Part shown: positions 27,027 through 35,918 of the stretch, in pieces
How positions within the stretch are numbered: position 1 is the stretch's first letter
Layout of the letters: each line of letters begins with the position of its first letter
NCBI RefSeq assembly: GCF_003491345.1
Contig: NZ_CP025512.1
Location: 1,612,001-1,676,000, forward strand
DNA: 64,000 nucleotides
Reading direction: 5' to 3'
DNA from: Neorhizobium sp. SOG26
GTDB taxonomy: Bacteria; Pseudomonadota; Alphaproteobacteria; Rhizobiales; Rhizobiaceae
Notes under the pieces: generated by a model
Databases searched by the model: none
Seen by the model: only the letters and a program-made list of their open reading frames with translations
What the model was told of the DNA's origin: nothing
Translations under genes and position numbers: made by a program

Positions 27027-27749
27027 TCACACATGCACCTCGCCATGCGCGAACTCGCCGTCGTCGGGCTCGCGATGCAGGGCTGCGAAGATGATGCAGA
27101 TATAGAGCGCTGCGACGATCACCACCACGATCCAGCCTGGCAGCGGGCCGAGTGCTGCATTGTTGATGGCTTCGGCAACGGAAAACACCTTGTCCGTCTT
27201 CGGCTCGTCGGGAAGCAGCTTCGGCGTGGTGATCTTGAGAAGCCAGGCGCAGAGCAGGATCAGGTACATCCAGACGTAGTTGCGCCGGATGCGCCGGAAC
27301 AAGGCTTCGCGGTAGCTGATGAGGAAGCATGGGTTGCGCAGGCTGGTCGCAATCGCCTGCGCCCAGTCAGGCTTCAGGTCGGCCTGCGGGTAAAGCGCTT
27401 GTGCGAAGTAATGGCGCTCCAGCTTTCGCACCCGCGCCCGGTAAACGTCGAAGAAGCGGTAGCGTCGCGCCTCGATCAGCAGCAGCAGCGACACCAGCAG
27501 CATCGCGAACAGAACCACGCCATGGTGAGATGTGGAGGTAGACAAAGACACCGACAGCAGCGCCGCGACCATGGTGATTGCCCAGTTCGACGTCCGATCG
27601 ATCCGGTCGCGCCAGCTCGTCATCCTGCCCATCTCGCCACGATAATAGTGGATGATCATATTGGCTTTTTCGGACGAGGTGATCGGCAGCGATGGCGCAC
27701 GCCGCTCTACATTCTGCTCCAGAACCGTCTGAGACTGGTCCGCTGCCAT
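27027..27749 (-). CDS. DUF2270 membrane protein
   Basis: A 240-residue predicted inner-membrane protein. A soluble N-terminal segment with IIHYYRGEMGRMTSWRDRID (about residues 32-51) precedes two close hydrophobic helices (about 58-92). Then follow a basic amphipathic region (RRYRFFDVYRARVRKLERHY) and two further helices (about residues 160 and 205). This architecture matches the DUF2270 family, which has no assigned function. The ATG at 27749 is used; longer frames reach into the divergent methyltransferase leader. It is convergent with usg. Confidence 0.8.
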   Translation of the reverse strand: MAADQSQTVLEQNVERRAPSLPITSSEKANMIIHYYRGEMGRMTSWRDRIDRTSNWAITMVAALLSVSLSTSTSHHGVVLFAMLLVSLLLLIEARRYRFFDVYRARVRKLERHYFAQALYPQADLKPDWAQAIATSLRNPCFLISYREALFRRIRRNYVWMYLILLCAWLLKITTPKLLPDEPKTDKVFSVAEAINNAALGPLPGWIVVVIVAALYICIIFAALHREPDDGEFAHGEVHV

Positions 27750-27868
27750 GGCTTGAGAACTCCGGGAGGATTGCCTTTCGGATGAACGATGAAGGCGGTC
27801 CGGCCGTTCCACTGCATGGACAAACACGGACGGTGGGCTTAAACGCCTCCCAAACGAAGGACGAGCCG

Positions 27869-28687
27869 ATGAAGAAAATCGACGAAGATGCACTGGCCGA
27901 GGCCTATAACCGCGCGCTCGCGCTGGAGAAGGCGGGCGATTTCGATGCAGCGGCCAAGGCCTATGAAGAAGTCCTCAAGATAGATCCAGAGGACCACGGC
28001 GGCGCGGCCGTGCGGCTTGCCTCCATGGGACGCGGTGAAACACCACCCAAGGCTCCCGACGCTTATGTTGAAACGCTGTTCGATCAGCATGCCGAAAGCT
28101 TCGAGGATATCCTCGTTGAGCAACTGAACTATGCCGTCCCCGTCATGGTGCGCCAGCGCCTCCAGGACCTTAAGCTCGGCCCGTTCAAGCGCATGCTCGA
28201 CCTCGGTTGCGGCACCGGCCTCACCGGCGGCACGCTGCGCGACATGGTGGAAGACATCACCGGCATCGACATCTCCGAGAACATGGTCGAGATCGCCCAC
28301 GAGAAAGACCTCTACGAGACGCTTTACGTGGCAGAGGTCGAAGATTTTCTGGAAGACAACGACGACGAGCCGTTTGACCTCGTCACAGCGACCGATGTGT
28401 TGCCATATCTCGGCGCGCTGGAGCCGCTGTTCTTCGGCGCTGCCGAAAACATGGTGCCAGGCGGGCTCTTCATCTTCTCATCCGAAACGCTGCCTGCCGA
28501 TGACGGCCGCCCCTATATCGTCGGTCCGCATCAACGCTTCCTGCATTCCGAAAGCTATATCCGCGAGCGCCTCGCCGATACCGGCTTCGAGATCATCGAC
28601 CTCAGCGAGATCAACGTGCGCATGCAGGACGGCCAGCCGAGCCCTGGCCATCTGGTAATCTCGCAACTCACCAGAGCTCACGACTAG
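27869..28687 (+). CDS. SAM-dependent methyltransferase with N-terminal TPR unit
   Basis: A 272-residue class I methyltransferase. Residues about 8-42 form one TPR-like helix pair (AYNRALALEKAGDFDAAAKAY). The Rossmann domain starts at about residue 105 with motif I, MLDLGCGTGLTGG, followed by DITGIDISENMVEIA and FDLVTATDVLPYLG. The ATG at 27869 after GGACGAGCC is preferred because longer frames overlap the divergent DUF2270 gene. The mix of TPR and methyltransferase is known in proteins acting on small molecules or other proteins, but no substrate is predictable. Confidence 0.85.
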   Translation: MKKIDEDALAEAYNRALALEKAGDFDAAAKAYEEVLKIDPEDHGGAAVRLASMGRGETPPKAPDAYVETLFDQHAESFEDILVEQLNYAVPVMVRQRLQDLKLGPFKRMLDLGCGTGLTGGTLRDMVEDITGIDISENMVEIAHEKDLYETLYVAEVEDFLEDNDDEPFDLVTATDVLPYLGALEPLFFGAAENMVPGGLFIFSSETLPADDGRPYIVGPHQRFLHSESYIRERLADTGFEIIDLSEINVRMQDGQPSPGHLVISQLTRAHD

Positions 28688-28705
28688 CACGTCAAAGCAA
28701 CCATC

Positions 28706-28730
28706 GCGTGTCTACGATTGGTAGACTCGC
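28706..28730 (+). repeat. Hairpin after the methyltransferase gene
   Basis: GCG-T-GTCTAC (28706-28715), loop GATTG, GTAGAC-T-CGC (28721-28730): nine base pairs with one T/T mismatch. There is no T-run. It is either a weak terminator or an operator for the following gene. Confidence 0.35.
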
Positions 28731-28775
28731 GACGGATACATTGTAATCTCTCGATGCAACCATCGGGGGAAGGTC

Positions 28776-30397
28776 GTGCTGCAGCAACTTGCACAATGGG
28801 CAGAAGCCGACCTAACGACCGCTGCCAACGCTATCTTCACCGCGGACGATCCCTTCCGCTGGATCGCATTGGCGATCGCGATACTCGTTCCGATCATCCT
28901 CATCTTTGCCCGCAACGAGATCCGCGCCCATCGCCTGCGAGTGATCGCCGATTTTATCGTCTCCTATCCGGCCACAAAACCTGAAGAAAAGGGATCGGAC
29001 GACACAACGGGCACATCCACCAGCTACAACCCATCGCTTGAATTCGTCACGTCGAAGTATGTGTCGGACCTGCAGCCGGAGCCGGACGTCTACGTGCGAC
29101 GCAGCGCCGACGAGACGGCCAGGGACATCCAGAAGCTCGTTCGCCGCTCTCGCATGTTCGGCAATCTTGGCGACTACAAGCTGCTGATCTCATCGATCGG
29201 TTTTAGTGCTCTGACCTTCGCCGGCTTTCGGCACCTGTTTCAGGTCATCGATGGCGGCCTGCACGTCGAAAGGGCGCCAGACATGTGCACAGGCGGCGCT
29301 GCGGCCACCTGCTGCTCGCCTGAAACTCTCTATGGCGAGATCCGCATCGTCGGCGCACTCGCTTTCGCCGGAGCCTTCATCGCAGCAGTGCGCATCTTCA
29401 TGCGCAGCCTGGCAGTCTTCGATCTCTCCGCCTATACCTTCCTGCGGCAGTCCGTGGAGATTTTCGCCTCCGTCCTGATCGTCATCTTTCTCTACACCGC
29501 CTTCCCCGACCCCTTGGCGAGCATCGGGAACTCGTCCCAGTTGACCCTCAACCGAGACCATGCGGCGCCGTTCCATGGCTCTGGATCGCGCTTGCGCCGC
29601 TGCTCGGCCTCCTGCCGCAAAGTTCGACCAAGTTCCTGCTGACGCGCCTTCAGTCGCTTGTCGCCTGGGTGAAGCTGGACGATGACCGCTTCAACAAGCT
29701 GACGCGTTCCACGCCGCTCGACGTCATCGACGGGATCGACTACTTCACCCGGTTTCGGCTGGAGGAATGCGGCATCTTCGATATCCAGAACCTGGCGGTC
29801 TACAACCCGATCATGCTCTACGTGGAGTCACCCTATGGCATCTACCAGACTGTGGATTGGGTGGCGCAGGCGCAGCTATGCCATATTGTCGGGCTGGAGC
29901 GTTTCCTGCTGCTACGGGAAATGCACGTGCGCACGATCTTCGATCTGGAGCGCGCCATCGACTTCAAGAGCCGCTTGGGCGACGAGGCTGGTGGCGGCAA
30001 GACAGATCCGGCTCAAGGCGACCAAGCCCAAACACCACCAGATCCCGATAAACCCGAACCCTCCACCATCATCGACGGGCCCGACGAGTTTGACAGGATC
30101 TATGCCGGCATCCTGTTTGCCTGCACCGACACGATGCGCGAGGCGGCAGGCTTGAGCAAGATCATGCCGCTGATCCCCGACACCGACAGAACAATCAAAG
30201 CGGTAAGCGTCGATGACTATTGCAAATGGGCGTGGGAGCATGTCAGTCGAGACGAGAAGCGGCTGAAGATCTGCGTCGAGCATCTGATGGCCTGGATCGC
30301 CGACGACCTGCATGTTCGCCGTCTGCGTCGCATCTGGCAGGAAATCTCCGACAGCCTCGGCACCCGCTCCGAACGCCTGGACAAGAGATTGCACTAA
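28776..30397 (+). pseudogene. Large conserved-looking membrane protein split by a frameshift
   Basis: Two consecutive frames behave as one gene. The first (GTG at 28776, after GGGGGAAGG, stop near 29642) encodes four hydrophobic helices, the last being EIFASVLIVIFLYTAF. It then degenerates into RDHAAPFHGSGSRLRRC-like sequence. In the -1 frame the reading continues as VPWLWIALAPLLGLLP, a further membrane helix, and then LTRLQSLVAWVKLDDDRFNK into a soluble domain with VIDGIDYFTRFRLEECGIFD, to the stop at 30397. The join must lie between about 29510 and 29575 and equals loss of one base (or gain of two). The repaired product would be about 540 residues. No function is recognised. It could be a true pseudogene or a sequence error. 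Confidence 0.72.
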
Positions 30398-30484
30398 CCG
30401 GCTTCGAGCCGGAGGTCAGGCGGCACAATTCGTCTTCTCATCCGGGGGCTTCACCGATAGGTTGCCAGCATCGGAGGGAGTCGC

Positions 30485-31039
30485 ATGACACCGGAGCGCT
30501 ATCTTCTTGCTCAGGCTTATAACAATGCCTGGGCCAACCACCGGCTGTTGAAGGCATGCGGACAGCTCTCTGCGCAAGAACTGGCCGCACCGCGACTGAG
30601 CTTCTTCCCTTCGATCATCCACACGCTGAACCACAACCTGACGGTCGACTGGCTGTATATCAGTGCGCTTGAGGGCGACTGCATTGGCGCAGCTGCCTTC
30701 GATCCGGAAATCCCCTTTCCCACCTTCACCGATCTCGACCGCGAACAGCGCACCGCAGACCGCCGTCTCATCGACCACTGTCGGCTCATGGATGGGAAGG
30801 CCCTGGCGGACGAAGTTCGCATTCCCCGGGCAGACCATGTCCAGGTGGAGCGTCGGGATCGCATCCTGCTACATTTGTTCCAGCACCAGATTCACCACCG
30901 CGGCCAGATCCATTCCATGCTATCGGGCACGTCGGTCAAGCCGCCGCAGTTGGACGAGTTCTTCCCAGCAGACGAAGAACGGCTGCGCGCACAAGATTTT
31001 GCTGAACTTGGCTTCACCGAAGCCGCTATTTGGAGTTGA
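30485..31039 (+). CDS. DinB family protein
   Basis: A 184-residue four-helix-bundle protein of the DinB/YfiT-like metalloenzyme superfamily. The probable metal-binding histidines are in IIHTLNHNLTVDWLY (near residue 47) and in FQHQIHHRGQIHSML (near residue 137). The family name comes from a damage-inducible Bacillus gene, but many members are thiol-dependent transferases; no SOS operator was seen upstream here. It is followed after 6 bases by the CopD/HemJ-like gene, so the two are probably cotranscribed. Confidence 0.85.
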   Translation: MTPERYLLAQAYNNAWANHRLLKACGQLSAQELAAPRLSFFPSIIHTLNHNLTVDWLYISALEGDCIGAAAFDPEIPFPTFTDLDREQRTADRRLIDHCRLMDGKALADEVRIPRADHVQVERRDRILLHLFQHQIHHRGQIHSMLSGTSVKPPQLDEFFPADEERLRAQDFAELGFTEAAIWS

Positions 31040-31045
31040 TGTTCT

Positions 31046-31456
31046 ATGATGTATTTCGTGATCAAGTACCTGCACGTCCTGTCGGACTTCCTGCTCGTCG
31101 CCGGCATGTTGATCAATGCCTTCGTGATTTCCATGGTGCCGCCCACCATCCGTGTCGGCGTGATTGCCGCTCTTCGCAAATACGACCGCACGGTCACCAC
31201 CGCAGCTCTTGCCGGTGCCTGGATCTTCGGCATCTGGCTGATTGTCGCCTATGTCGGCTTCTCGGACGGCTGGCTGCATGCCAAGCTGCTGTTCGTCATC
31301 CTGCTCTCCGCACTTCACGGCATGCAGCAGGGCTGGATGCGCCGCATGCAGGCCGATCCGAAGCTTGATCCGCCTGCCTTTGTTCGCCTCGGCATGCCGA
31401 TCATCCTCGTTTCGGCGGTCATCATCATCGCACTGGCGATCATCAAGCCGTTCTGA
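31046..31456 (+). CDS. CopD/HemJ-like small membrane protein
   Basis: A 136-residue protein with four predicted transmembrane helices. Histidines at conserved-looking places (KYLHVLSD near residue 10, WLHAKLLF near 77 and SALHGMQQGW near 89) resemble the haem-ligating His of HemJ protoporphyrinogen oxidase and of CopD domains. It is shorter and more divergent than true HemJ, so a copper- or haem-related role is only likely, not proven. It is cotranscribed with DinB, and a strong inverted repeat follows. Confidence 0.7.
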   Translation: MMYFVIKYLHVLSDFLLVAGMLINAFVISMVPPTIRVGVIAALRKYDRTVTTAALAGAWIFGIWLIVAYVGFSDGWLHAKLLFVILLSALHGMQQGWMRRMQADPKLDPPAFVRLGMPIILVSAVIIIALAIIKPF

Positions 31457-31489
31457 TCCGCAGGCAACCGAACGCGAACAGTTTTCGGC

Positions 31490-31515
31490 TGGAGCCGGCT
31501 TTCGCAAGCCGGCTC
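31490..31515 (+). terminator. Hairpin between the CopD-like and dehydrogenase genes
   Basis: GGAGCCGGCTT (31490-31500), loop TCGC, AAGCCGGCTCC (31505-31515): a perfect 11-bp stem. The tail reads ATGTTCTA, a poor U-tract, so termination is probably partial. Confidence 0.6.
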
Positions 31516-31556
31516 CATGTTCTAATCCTCGATCACACGATGCAGGAGGTACAAGC

Positions 31557-32429
31557 ATGGCCAAGGTGGCATTCATCGGTCTCGGTGTGATGGGTTTCCC
31601 GATGGCGGGGCACCTGAAGGAAAAGGCCGGCCACGACGTGACCGTCTATAACCGCACCGCCTCGAAAGCCGATGACTGGGTGAAGAAGTACGGTGGCAAG
31701 TCGGCGGCAACGCCAGCCGAGGCTGCCAGGGATGCGGATTTTGTTTTCACCTGCGTCGGCAATGATGACGACCTTCGTTCCGTCACGGTCACCGAAACGG
31801 GGGTCCTTGCCGGCATGAAGTCCGGCGCGGTCTTGATCGACAACACGACCGCCAGCGCCGAGGTCGCGCGCGAATTGGAAGCCGCCGCCAAGGAAAAGGG
31901 CATCGGCTTCATCGATGCGCCGGTCTCGGGCGGCCAGGCAGGCGCGGAAAACGGTGTGCTGACTGTCATGTGCGGCGGCGACGAGGCCACCTTCGACAAG
32001 GCGAAGCCTGTCATCGATGCTTATGCGCGCATGGTCGGCCTCATGGGTCCGGTCGGAAGCGGCCAGTTGACGAAGATGATGAACCAGATCTGCATCGCCG
32101 GCGTGGTTCAGGGCCTTGCGGAAGCCATCCATTTTGGCAAGCAGTCAGGCCTCGATATCGAGAAGGTGATCGAAGTCATCTCCAAGGGTGCCGCCGGCTC
32201 CTGGCAGATGGAGAACCGCTACAAGACGATGAACGCGGGGAAATACGATTTCGGCTTCGCGGTGGACTGGATGCGCAAGGATCTCGACATCGTGCTTACC
32301 GAAGCGCGCCGCAATGGCGCCAAGCTGCCGCTGACGGCGCTCGTCGACCAGTTTTATGGTGACGTCCAGGCCATGGGCGGCAAGCGGTGGGACACCTCGT
32401 CACTGCTCGCGCGCCTTGAGAAGAGATAA
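31557..32429 (+). CDS. NAD(P)-dependent beta-hydroxyacid dehydrogenase
   Basis: A 290-residue enzyme of the 3-hydroxyisobutyrate dehydrogenase family, close to tartronate-semialdehyde reductase GlxR. The ATG at 31557 follows CAGGAGGTACAAGC. The Rossmann motif is VAFIGLGVMGFPMAGHL, the substrate-binding signature FIDAPVSGGQAGAENG lies near residue 120, and the catalytic Lys is in GQLTKMMNQ (near residue 170). The C-terminal helical domain forms the dimer. The substrate may be 3-hydroxyisobutyrate, glycerate or a related acid; sequence alone does not decide. Confidence 0.9.
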   Translation: MAKVAFIGLGVMGFPMAGHLKEKAGHDVTVYNRTASKADDWVKKYGGKSAATPAEAARDADFVFTCVGNDDDLRSVTVTETGVLAGMKSGAVLIDNTTASAEVARELEAAAKEKGIGFIDAPVSGGQAGAENGVLTVMCGGDEATFDKAKPVIDAYARMVGLMGPVGSGQLTKMMNQICIAGVVQGLAEAIHFGKQSGLDIEKVIEVISKGAAGSWQMENRYKTMNAGKYDFGFAVDWMRKDLDIVLTEARRNGAKLPLTALVDQFYGDVQAMGGKRWDTSSLLARLEKR

Positions 32430-32437
32430 GACCAGGA

Positions 32438-32458
32438 GGGCCGCTGAACCGGCGGCCC
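32438..32458 (+). terminator. Hairpin between the dehydrogenase and lrp-type genes
   Basis: GGGCCGC (32438-32444), seven-base loop, GCGGCCC (32452-32458), lying in the gap between two convergent genes. No clear T-run on either side. Confidence 0.5.
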
Positions 32459-32477
32459 GCTCCTCGAGCCTAGTGGC

Positions 32478-32966
32478 TCAGTCCTCGCCGGCCTTCTGGT
32501 TGTCGAGGATCATGTAATCCAGCGGCAGTTCAGTCGTGTACTTGATCTGCTCCATGGCAAACGCCGACGACACATCGCGGATTTCGATCTTGGCGATCAG
32601 GCGCTTGTAGAAGGCGTCATAGGCGCCGATGTCCGGCACGACCACGCGTAGCAGGTAATCGACGTCGCCGCTCATGCGGTAGAACTCGACCACTTCCGGA
32701 AAATCCACCACCACTTCGGAGAAGCGTTTCAGCCATTCAATCGAGTGGCTGGCGGTGCGGATCGACACGAACACGGTGACCTTGGTGTTGACCTTCACCG
32801 GGTCGAGCAGCGCCACGCGGCGGCGGATGACGCCATCTTCTTCCATCTTCTGGATACGGCGCCAGCACGGCGTAGTCGACAGGCCAACCTTCTTCGCGAG
32901 GTCCGCGACAGCGAGTGTGGAGTCTTCCTGCAGTATGCGCAGGATCTTGCGATCAAGGCGGTCCAT
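32478..32966 (-). CDS. Lrp/AsnC family transcriptional regulator
   Basis: A 162-residue regulator. The N-terminal helix-turn-helix is LDRKILRILQEDSTLAVADL followed by VGLSTTPCWRRIQKMEEDGV (about residues 4-45), the standard Lrp pattern. The C-terminal RAM domain (about 66-145) contains MSGDVDYLLRVVVPDIGAY, which forms the amino-acid-responsive octamer interface. It may sense a branched-chain or aromatic amino acid; no target can be assigned from context. It is convergent with the dehydrogenase gene and directly downstream of the uracil-DNA glycosylase gene on the same strand. Confidence 0.93.
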   Translation of the reverse strand: MDRLDRKILRILQEDSTLAVADLAKKVGLSTTPCWRRIQKMEEDGVIRRRVALLDPVKVNTKVTVFVSIRTASHSIEWLKRFSEVVVDFPEVVEFYRMSGDVDYLLRVVVPDIGAYDAFYKRLIAKIEIRDVSSAFAMEQIKYTTELPLDYMILDNQKAGED

Positions 32967-33014
32967 TATATCCCCTTCGAAATGATTTTTCGTTATACAC
33001 CAGATTCTCCGGAA

Positions 33015-33659
33015 TTAATCGAATTTTCTTCCCCTGATCAAGCTATCCACATGCTCGCGCAGCACCGGAAGCACCTCCAGCTCGAACCACGGGTTCTTGC
33101 GCAGCCACCCCGTATTGCGCCAGCTTGGATGAGGCAGCGGCAACACGCGCGGCGCCTGGTTGGCGAAGAAATACTCGCGCCAGTTCGCAACCGTCTCCGT
33201 CATTCCCTTCTTCCGTCGTGGTCCGAGATGCCAACCTTGAGCGTACTGGCCGATTGCGATGACGAAATCGACCTGCGGCATGGACTTGAACGCCCGCGTC
33301 CGCCAGAGCGGTGCGCATTCACGTCTCGGCGGAAGATCGCTCCCCTTGTTGTCGTATCCCGGGAAGCAGAAGCCCATCGGCAGGATCGCGAAGTTGGCCG
33401 GATCGTAGAACTCCTCGCGGCTGACGCCCAGCCAGTCGCGCAGCCGGTTGCCGGATGCATCGTTGAACGGCAGTCCGCTTTCGTGAACACGCAGCCCCGG
33501 CGCCTGCCCCGCAATCAGGATCTTCGCCGTCTGCGATAATACCGCCACCGGCCTTGGCTCGTGTGGCAGTCGGAAGGCATCACCCTTGGCCGGCGCGTCA
33601 CGACAGATGCGGCAGGCTGCGATCGCGGCAGACAGGGCTTCAACATTTTCTTCAGCCAT
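33015..33659 (-). CDS. Uracil-DNA glycosylase family protein (Fe-S type)
   Basis: A 214-residue glycosylase of the family 4/5-like group. Motif A reads LIAGQAPGLRVHESGLPFND (near residue 48) and the C-terminal motif B is LPLPHPSWRN. Four cysteines fit a 4Fe-4S site: Cys16 and Cys19 in ACRIC, then two separated by 16 residues in the GFCFPG to RRECAPLW segment. The spacing matches family 4 enzymes. It should remove uracil from DNA that arises by cytosine deamination. The start at 33659 overlaps the stop of the upstream nuclease gene by 8 bases, so the two are coupled. Lrp follows after 48 bases. Confidence 0.85.
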   Translation of the reverse strand: MAEENVEALSAAIAACRICRDAPAKGDAFRLPHEPRPVAVLSQTAKILIAGQAPGLRVHESGLPFNDASGNRLRDWLGVSREEFYDPANFAILPMGFCFPGYDNKGSDLPPRRECAPLWRTRAFKSMPQVDFVIAIGQYAQGWHLGPRRKKGMTETVANWREYFFANQAPRVLPLPHPSWRNTGWLRKNPWFELEVLPVLREHVDSLIRGRKFD

Positions 33660-34239
33660 GCTCGCCCTCGCTGACCTCTCGCCCCAAGGCATTCGAGATC
33701 CAACCACCGATCATCTCGATGATCCCCGGCGCCTCCATCGAGCCGCGCGCCTGCCGCCAGGCCCGTGGCTCATCGAACGTCCCGCCCCAGAGACCTAATC
33801 CATCGCTGCGCGCCGCGACCTGTTCGCGTTCATAACCGCCGGAAGCGACCGCCAGGCCCTGCCGCACCATCTGAGCATTGATGTCGAACTCGCCCGACCG
33901 GCAACGCACCAGCAGGCGCCGGTAGCGGTCGCGGTCTCTTCCAACACACTCCACACCGTCCTCGCGCACGAACTCACCAAGGAATTTCTTAGCCTCACGG
34001 CCGCATGCCCACTGCCCGCCGTCGGCGTCTTCGCAGATCTGGTCCAGTTCCGGCGCATCGATGCCCTGAAGCCGCAGCCGCTCTTCGCCCACCGCCAGCG
34101 TATCCCCGTCCACCACATGAAAGGGGCCGCTCATCCGGGTGTCGTCGCTGCCGTTCAGCTTGGCGGCGATCAGCATCATCAGGAACAGAAAGGCGGCAGC
34201 CATGCCGCCATCCCGGATTAACCTCGACAGTCGAGCCAC
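33652..34239 (-). CDS. Thermonuclease (SNase) family protein, membrane-anchored or exported
   Basis: A 195-residue staphylococcal-nuclease-like protein. A hydrophobic N-terminal segment (GGMAAAFLFLMMLIAAK, about residues 11-27) serves as a signal or anchor. The nuclease domain has HVVDGDTLAVGEERLRLQGI with the metal-binding Asp, IDAPELDQICEDADGG, CGREAKKFLGEFV and the Arg of RRLLVRCRSGEFD. The length suits a single SNase domain. It would cut DNA or RNA in the periplasm. Its gene overlaps that of the uracil-DNA glycosylase, although the two products should act in different compartments. Confidence 0.88.
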   Translation of the reverse strand: MARLSRLIRDGGMAAAFLFLMMLIAAKLNGSDDTRMSGPFHVVDGDTLAVGEERLRLQGIDAPELDQICEDADGGQWACGREAKKFLGEFVREDGVECVGRDRDRYRRLLVRCRSGEFDINAQMVRQGLAVASGGYEREQVAARSDGLGLWGGTFDEPRAWRQARGSMEAPGIIEMIGGWISNALGREVSEGEHG

Positions 34240-34360
34240 ATTTGAGCCTTAATCGAAAACGGAAGCTTCAGAGGAATGGCAAACAAATCCTTTCCCGGCA
34301 GTACTCTCTTAAGGTTTTGACCATAGTCTCACAACCACCCGCGCAAGCAGTTCAGTGGCT

Positions 34361-35896
34361 ATGAGTACCGGCGTCAGCACCTCAACCGACAAGATCATCG
34401 TCGATCGTTCGCGAAGCCACCGCAACAAGGCTGTGTCGAAGGCTGTCCGCGCGACGCGGGAACGTCTCCAATCCAGCACCAAGGGCAATCAGGTCTTCGA
34501 CCGCGACATGCTCGGCATGCACGTAACCTCCGTGTTGCAGGGCGCCTCAGTGGTGCCGCTGTTCGTCGTGCTCGTTACAGCAGTTGGCCTTTACCTCGAC
34601 TCCGACCCGCAGTTCCTGGCCTGGGCGCTTCTCATGCTCAGCGTCCACGCACTCAACGTGTTCGTGTCGCGCCGGGCGAACCGCAAGGAAATCAGCGCCA
34701 CCGAGGTTCAGGTCTGGCGACGGCGGCTGATGGCCGCACAGCTTCTCGTGGGCGTCGGCTGGGCAGCCTTTGCGCTGCAAAGCTGTGATGGCTGCTCCGG
34801 CGATACCTATTATTTCTACAAGGGCGCGGTGCTGCTACTGGCGGTGTCGATCACCGCGATGAGCAGCTTCATGCTACGGCTCGGGATGCTGATCGGCTTC
34901 CTGCCCACGGTCGCGACCTTGGTCGGCATCGCCGTCTTTTCCCGCAGTGCGCTCGACATCGGCATGGCGGCCATGTGCGCTGTCGCGGTCGTCTTCTTTC
35001 ACTATATCGGCGACCGGCTCTACCGCTCGAACCTCACCCTGATGTCCTATCAGTCGGAGAAGGACGACCTGATCGCCGAGCTCGAGGTGGCAAAGTCCAT
35101 GTCCGACGAGGCGCGGCGACGGGCGGAGGAAGCAAACCTTGCGAAGTCCCGCTTCCTTGCCTCCATGTCCCATGAGCTGCGGACGCCGCTCAATGCGATC
35201 CTCGGCTTTTCCGAGGTGATGAGCTCGGAAGTGCTCGGCCCGCTCAACAACCCGACCTACAAGGAATACTCCGGCGACATCCACCGTTCGGGTCAGCATC
35301 TCCTCAACCTCATCAACGAGATCCTCGACCTGTCGCGCATCGAAGCCGGCCGTTACGATCTTGCCGAAGAAGCCCTTTCGCTGCTGGAAATCGCCGAAGA
35401 TTGCATCGGCATGGTTCAACTCCGTGCACGCGGCAAGTCGATCACCATCCGCCAGCAGTTCGAGCCGGAACTGCCACTCGTCTGGGCTGATGAAAAGTCC
35501 ATGCGCCAGGTGCTGCTCAATCTCCTGTCCAACGCGGTGAAATTCACGCCTCAAGGCGGCGAGGTCACGGTAAAGGTCGGCTGGACGGCCGGTGGCGGGC
35601 AATACGTCGCGATCAAGGACAATGGGCCAGGCATCCCCGAGGAAGAAATCCCGGTGGTGCTTTCTGCGTTCGGCCAGGGCTCGATCGCCATCAAGAGCGC
35701 CGAGCAGGGCACAGGCCTCGGCCTGCCGATCGTCCAGGCCATCCTCGCCAAGCACGACGGCCAGTTCATCCTGCGCTCAAAGCTGCGCGAGGGCACCGAG
35801 GCGATCGCAATCTTGCCGGCAACTCGCGTGCTGCAAAGCGTCCCGGCGGTCGCCGACGCACCGGCGGTCGAACGCCGCCGCAAGTCCTTCGCTTAA
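34361..35896 (+). CDS. Sensor histidine kinase, PleC/DivJ/PdhS-like
   Basis: A 511-residue kinase. The start is ATG at 34361; a GTG two codons earlier is also possible. Residues about 1-55 are basic and soluble. Then come about six membrane helices (about 60-215), with no periplasmic sensor domain of note. A short coiled coil (about 225-260) leads to the HisKA dimerisation domain with FLASMSHELRTPLNAILGFS, where the phosphorylated His is residue 271. The ATPase part has the N box NLLSNAVKF, the G1 box DNGPGIPEEEI and the G2 box GTGLGLPI. The H-box and GPLNNPTYKEYSGDIHRSGQ resemble alphaproteobacterial cell-cycle kinases that act on DivK. No response regulator is adjacent. Confidence 0.9.
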   Translation: MSTGVSTSTDKIIVDRSRSHRNKAVSKAVRATRERLQSSTKGNQVFDRDMLGMHVTSVLQGASVVPLFVVLVTAVGLYLDSDPQFLAWALLMLSVHALNVFVSRRANRKEISATEVQVWRRRLMAAQLLVGVGWAAFALQSCDGCSGDTYYFYKGAVLLLAVSITAMSSFMLRLGMLIGFLPTVATLVGIAVFSRSALDIGMAAMCAVAVVFFHYIGDRLYRSNLTLMSYQSEKDDLIAELEVAKSMSDEARRRAEEANLAKSRFLASMSHELRTPLNAILGFSEVMSSEVLGPLNNPTYKEYSGDIHRSGQHLLNLINEILDLSRIEAGRYDLAEEALSLLEIAEDCIGMVQLRARGKSITIRQQFEPELPLVWADEKSMRQVLLNLLSNAVKFTPQGGEVTVKVGWTAGGGQYVAIKDNGPGIPEEEIPVVLSAFGQGSIAIKSAEQGTGLGLPIVQAILAKHDGQFILRSKLREGTEAIAILPATRVLQSVPAVADAPAVERRRKSFA

Positions 35897-35918
35897 AGCT
35901 AGACAGCCAATCTCATTA

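Noticed and set aside
29510..29575. Programmed -1 frameshift joining the two halves of the membrane protein
   Set aside because: I looked for an X-XXY-YYZ slippery heptamer in the first frame and found none. A stable downstream pseudoknot was not evident either, so a mutation or a sequence error is more likely.
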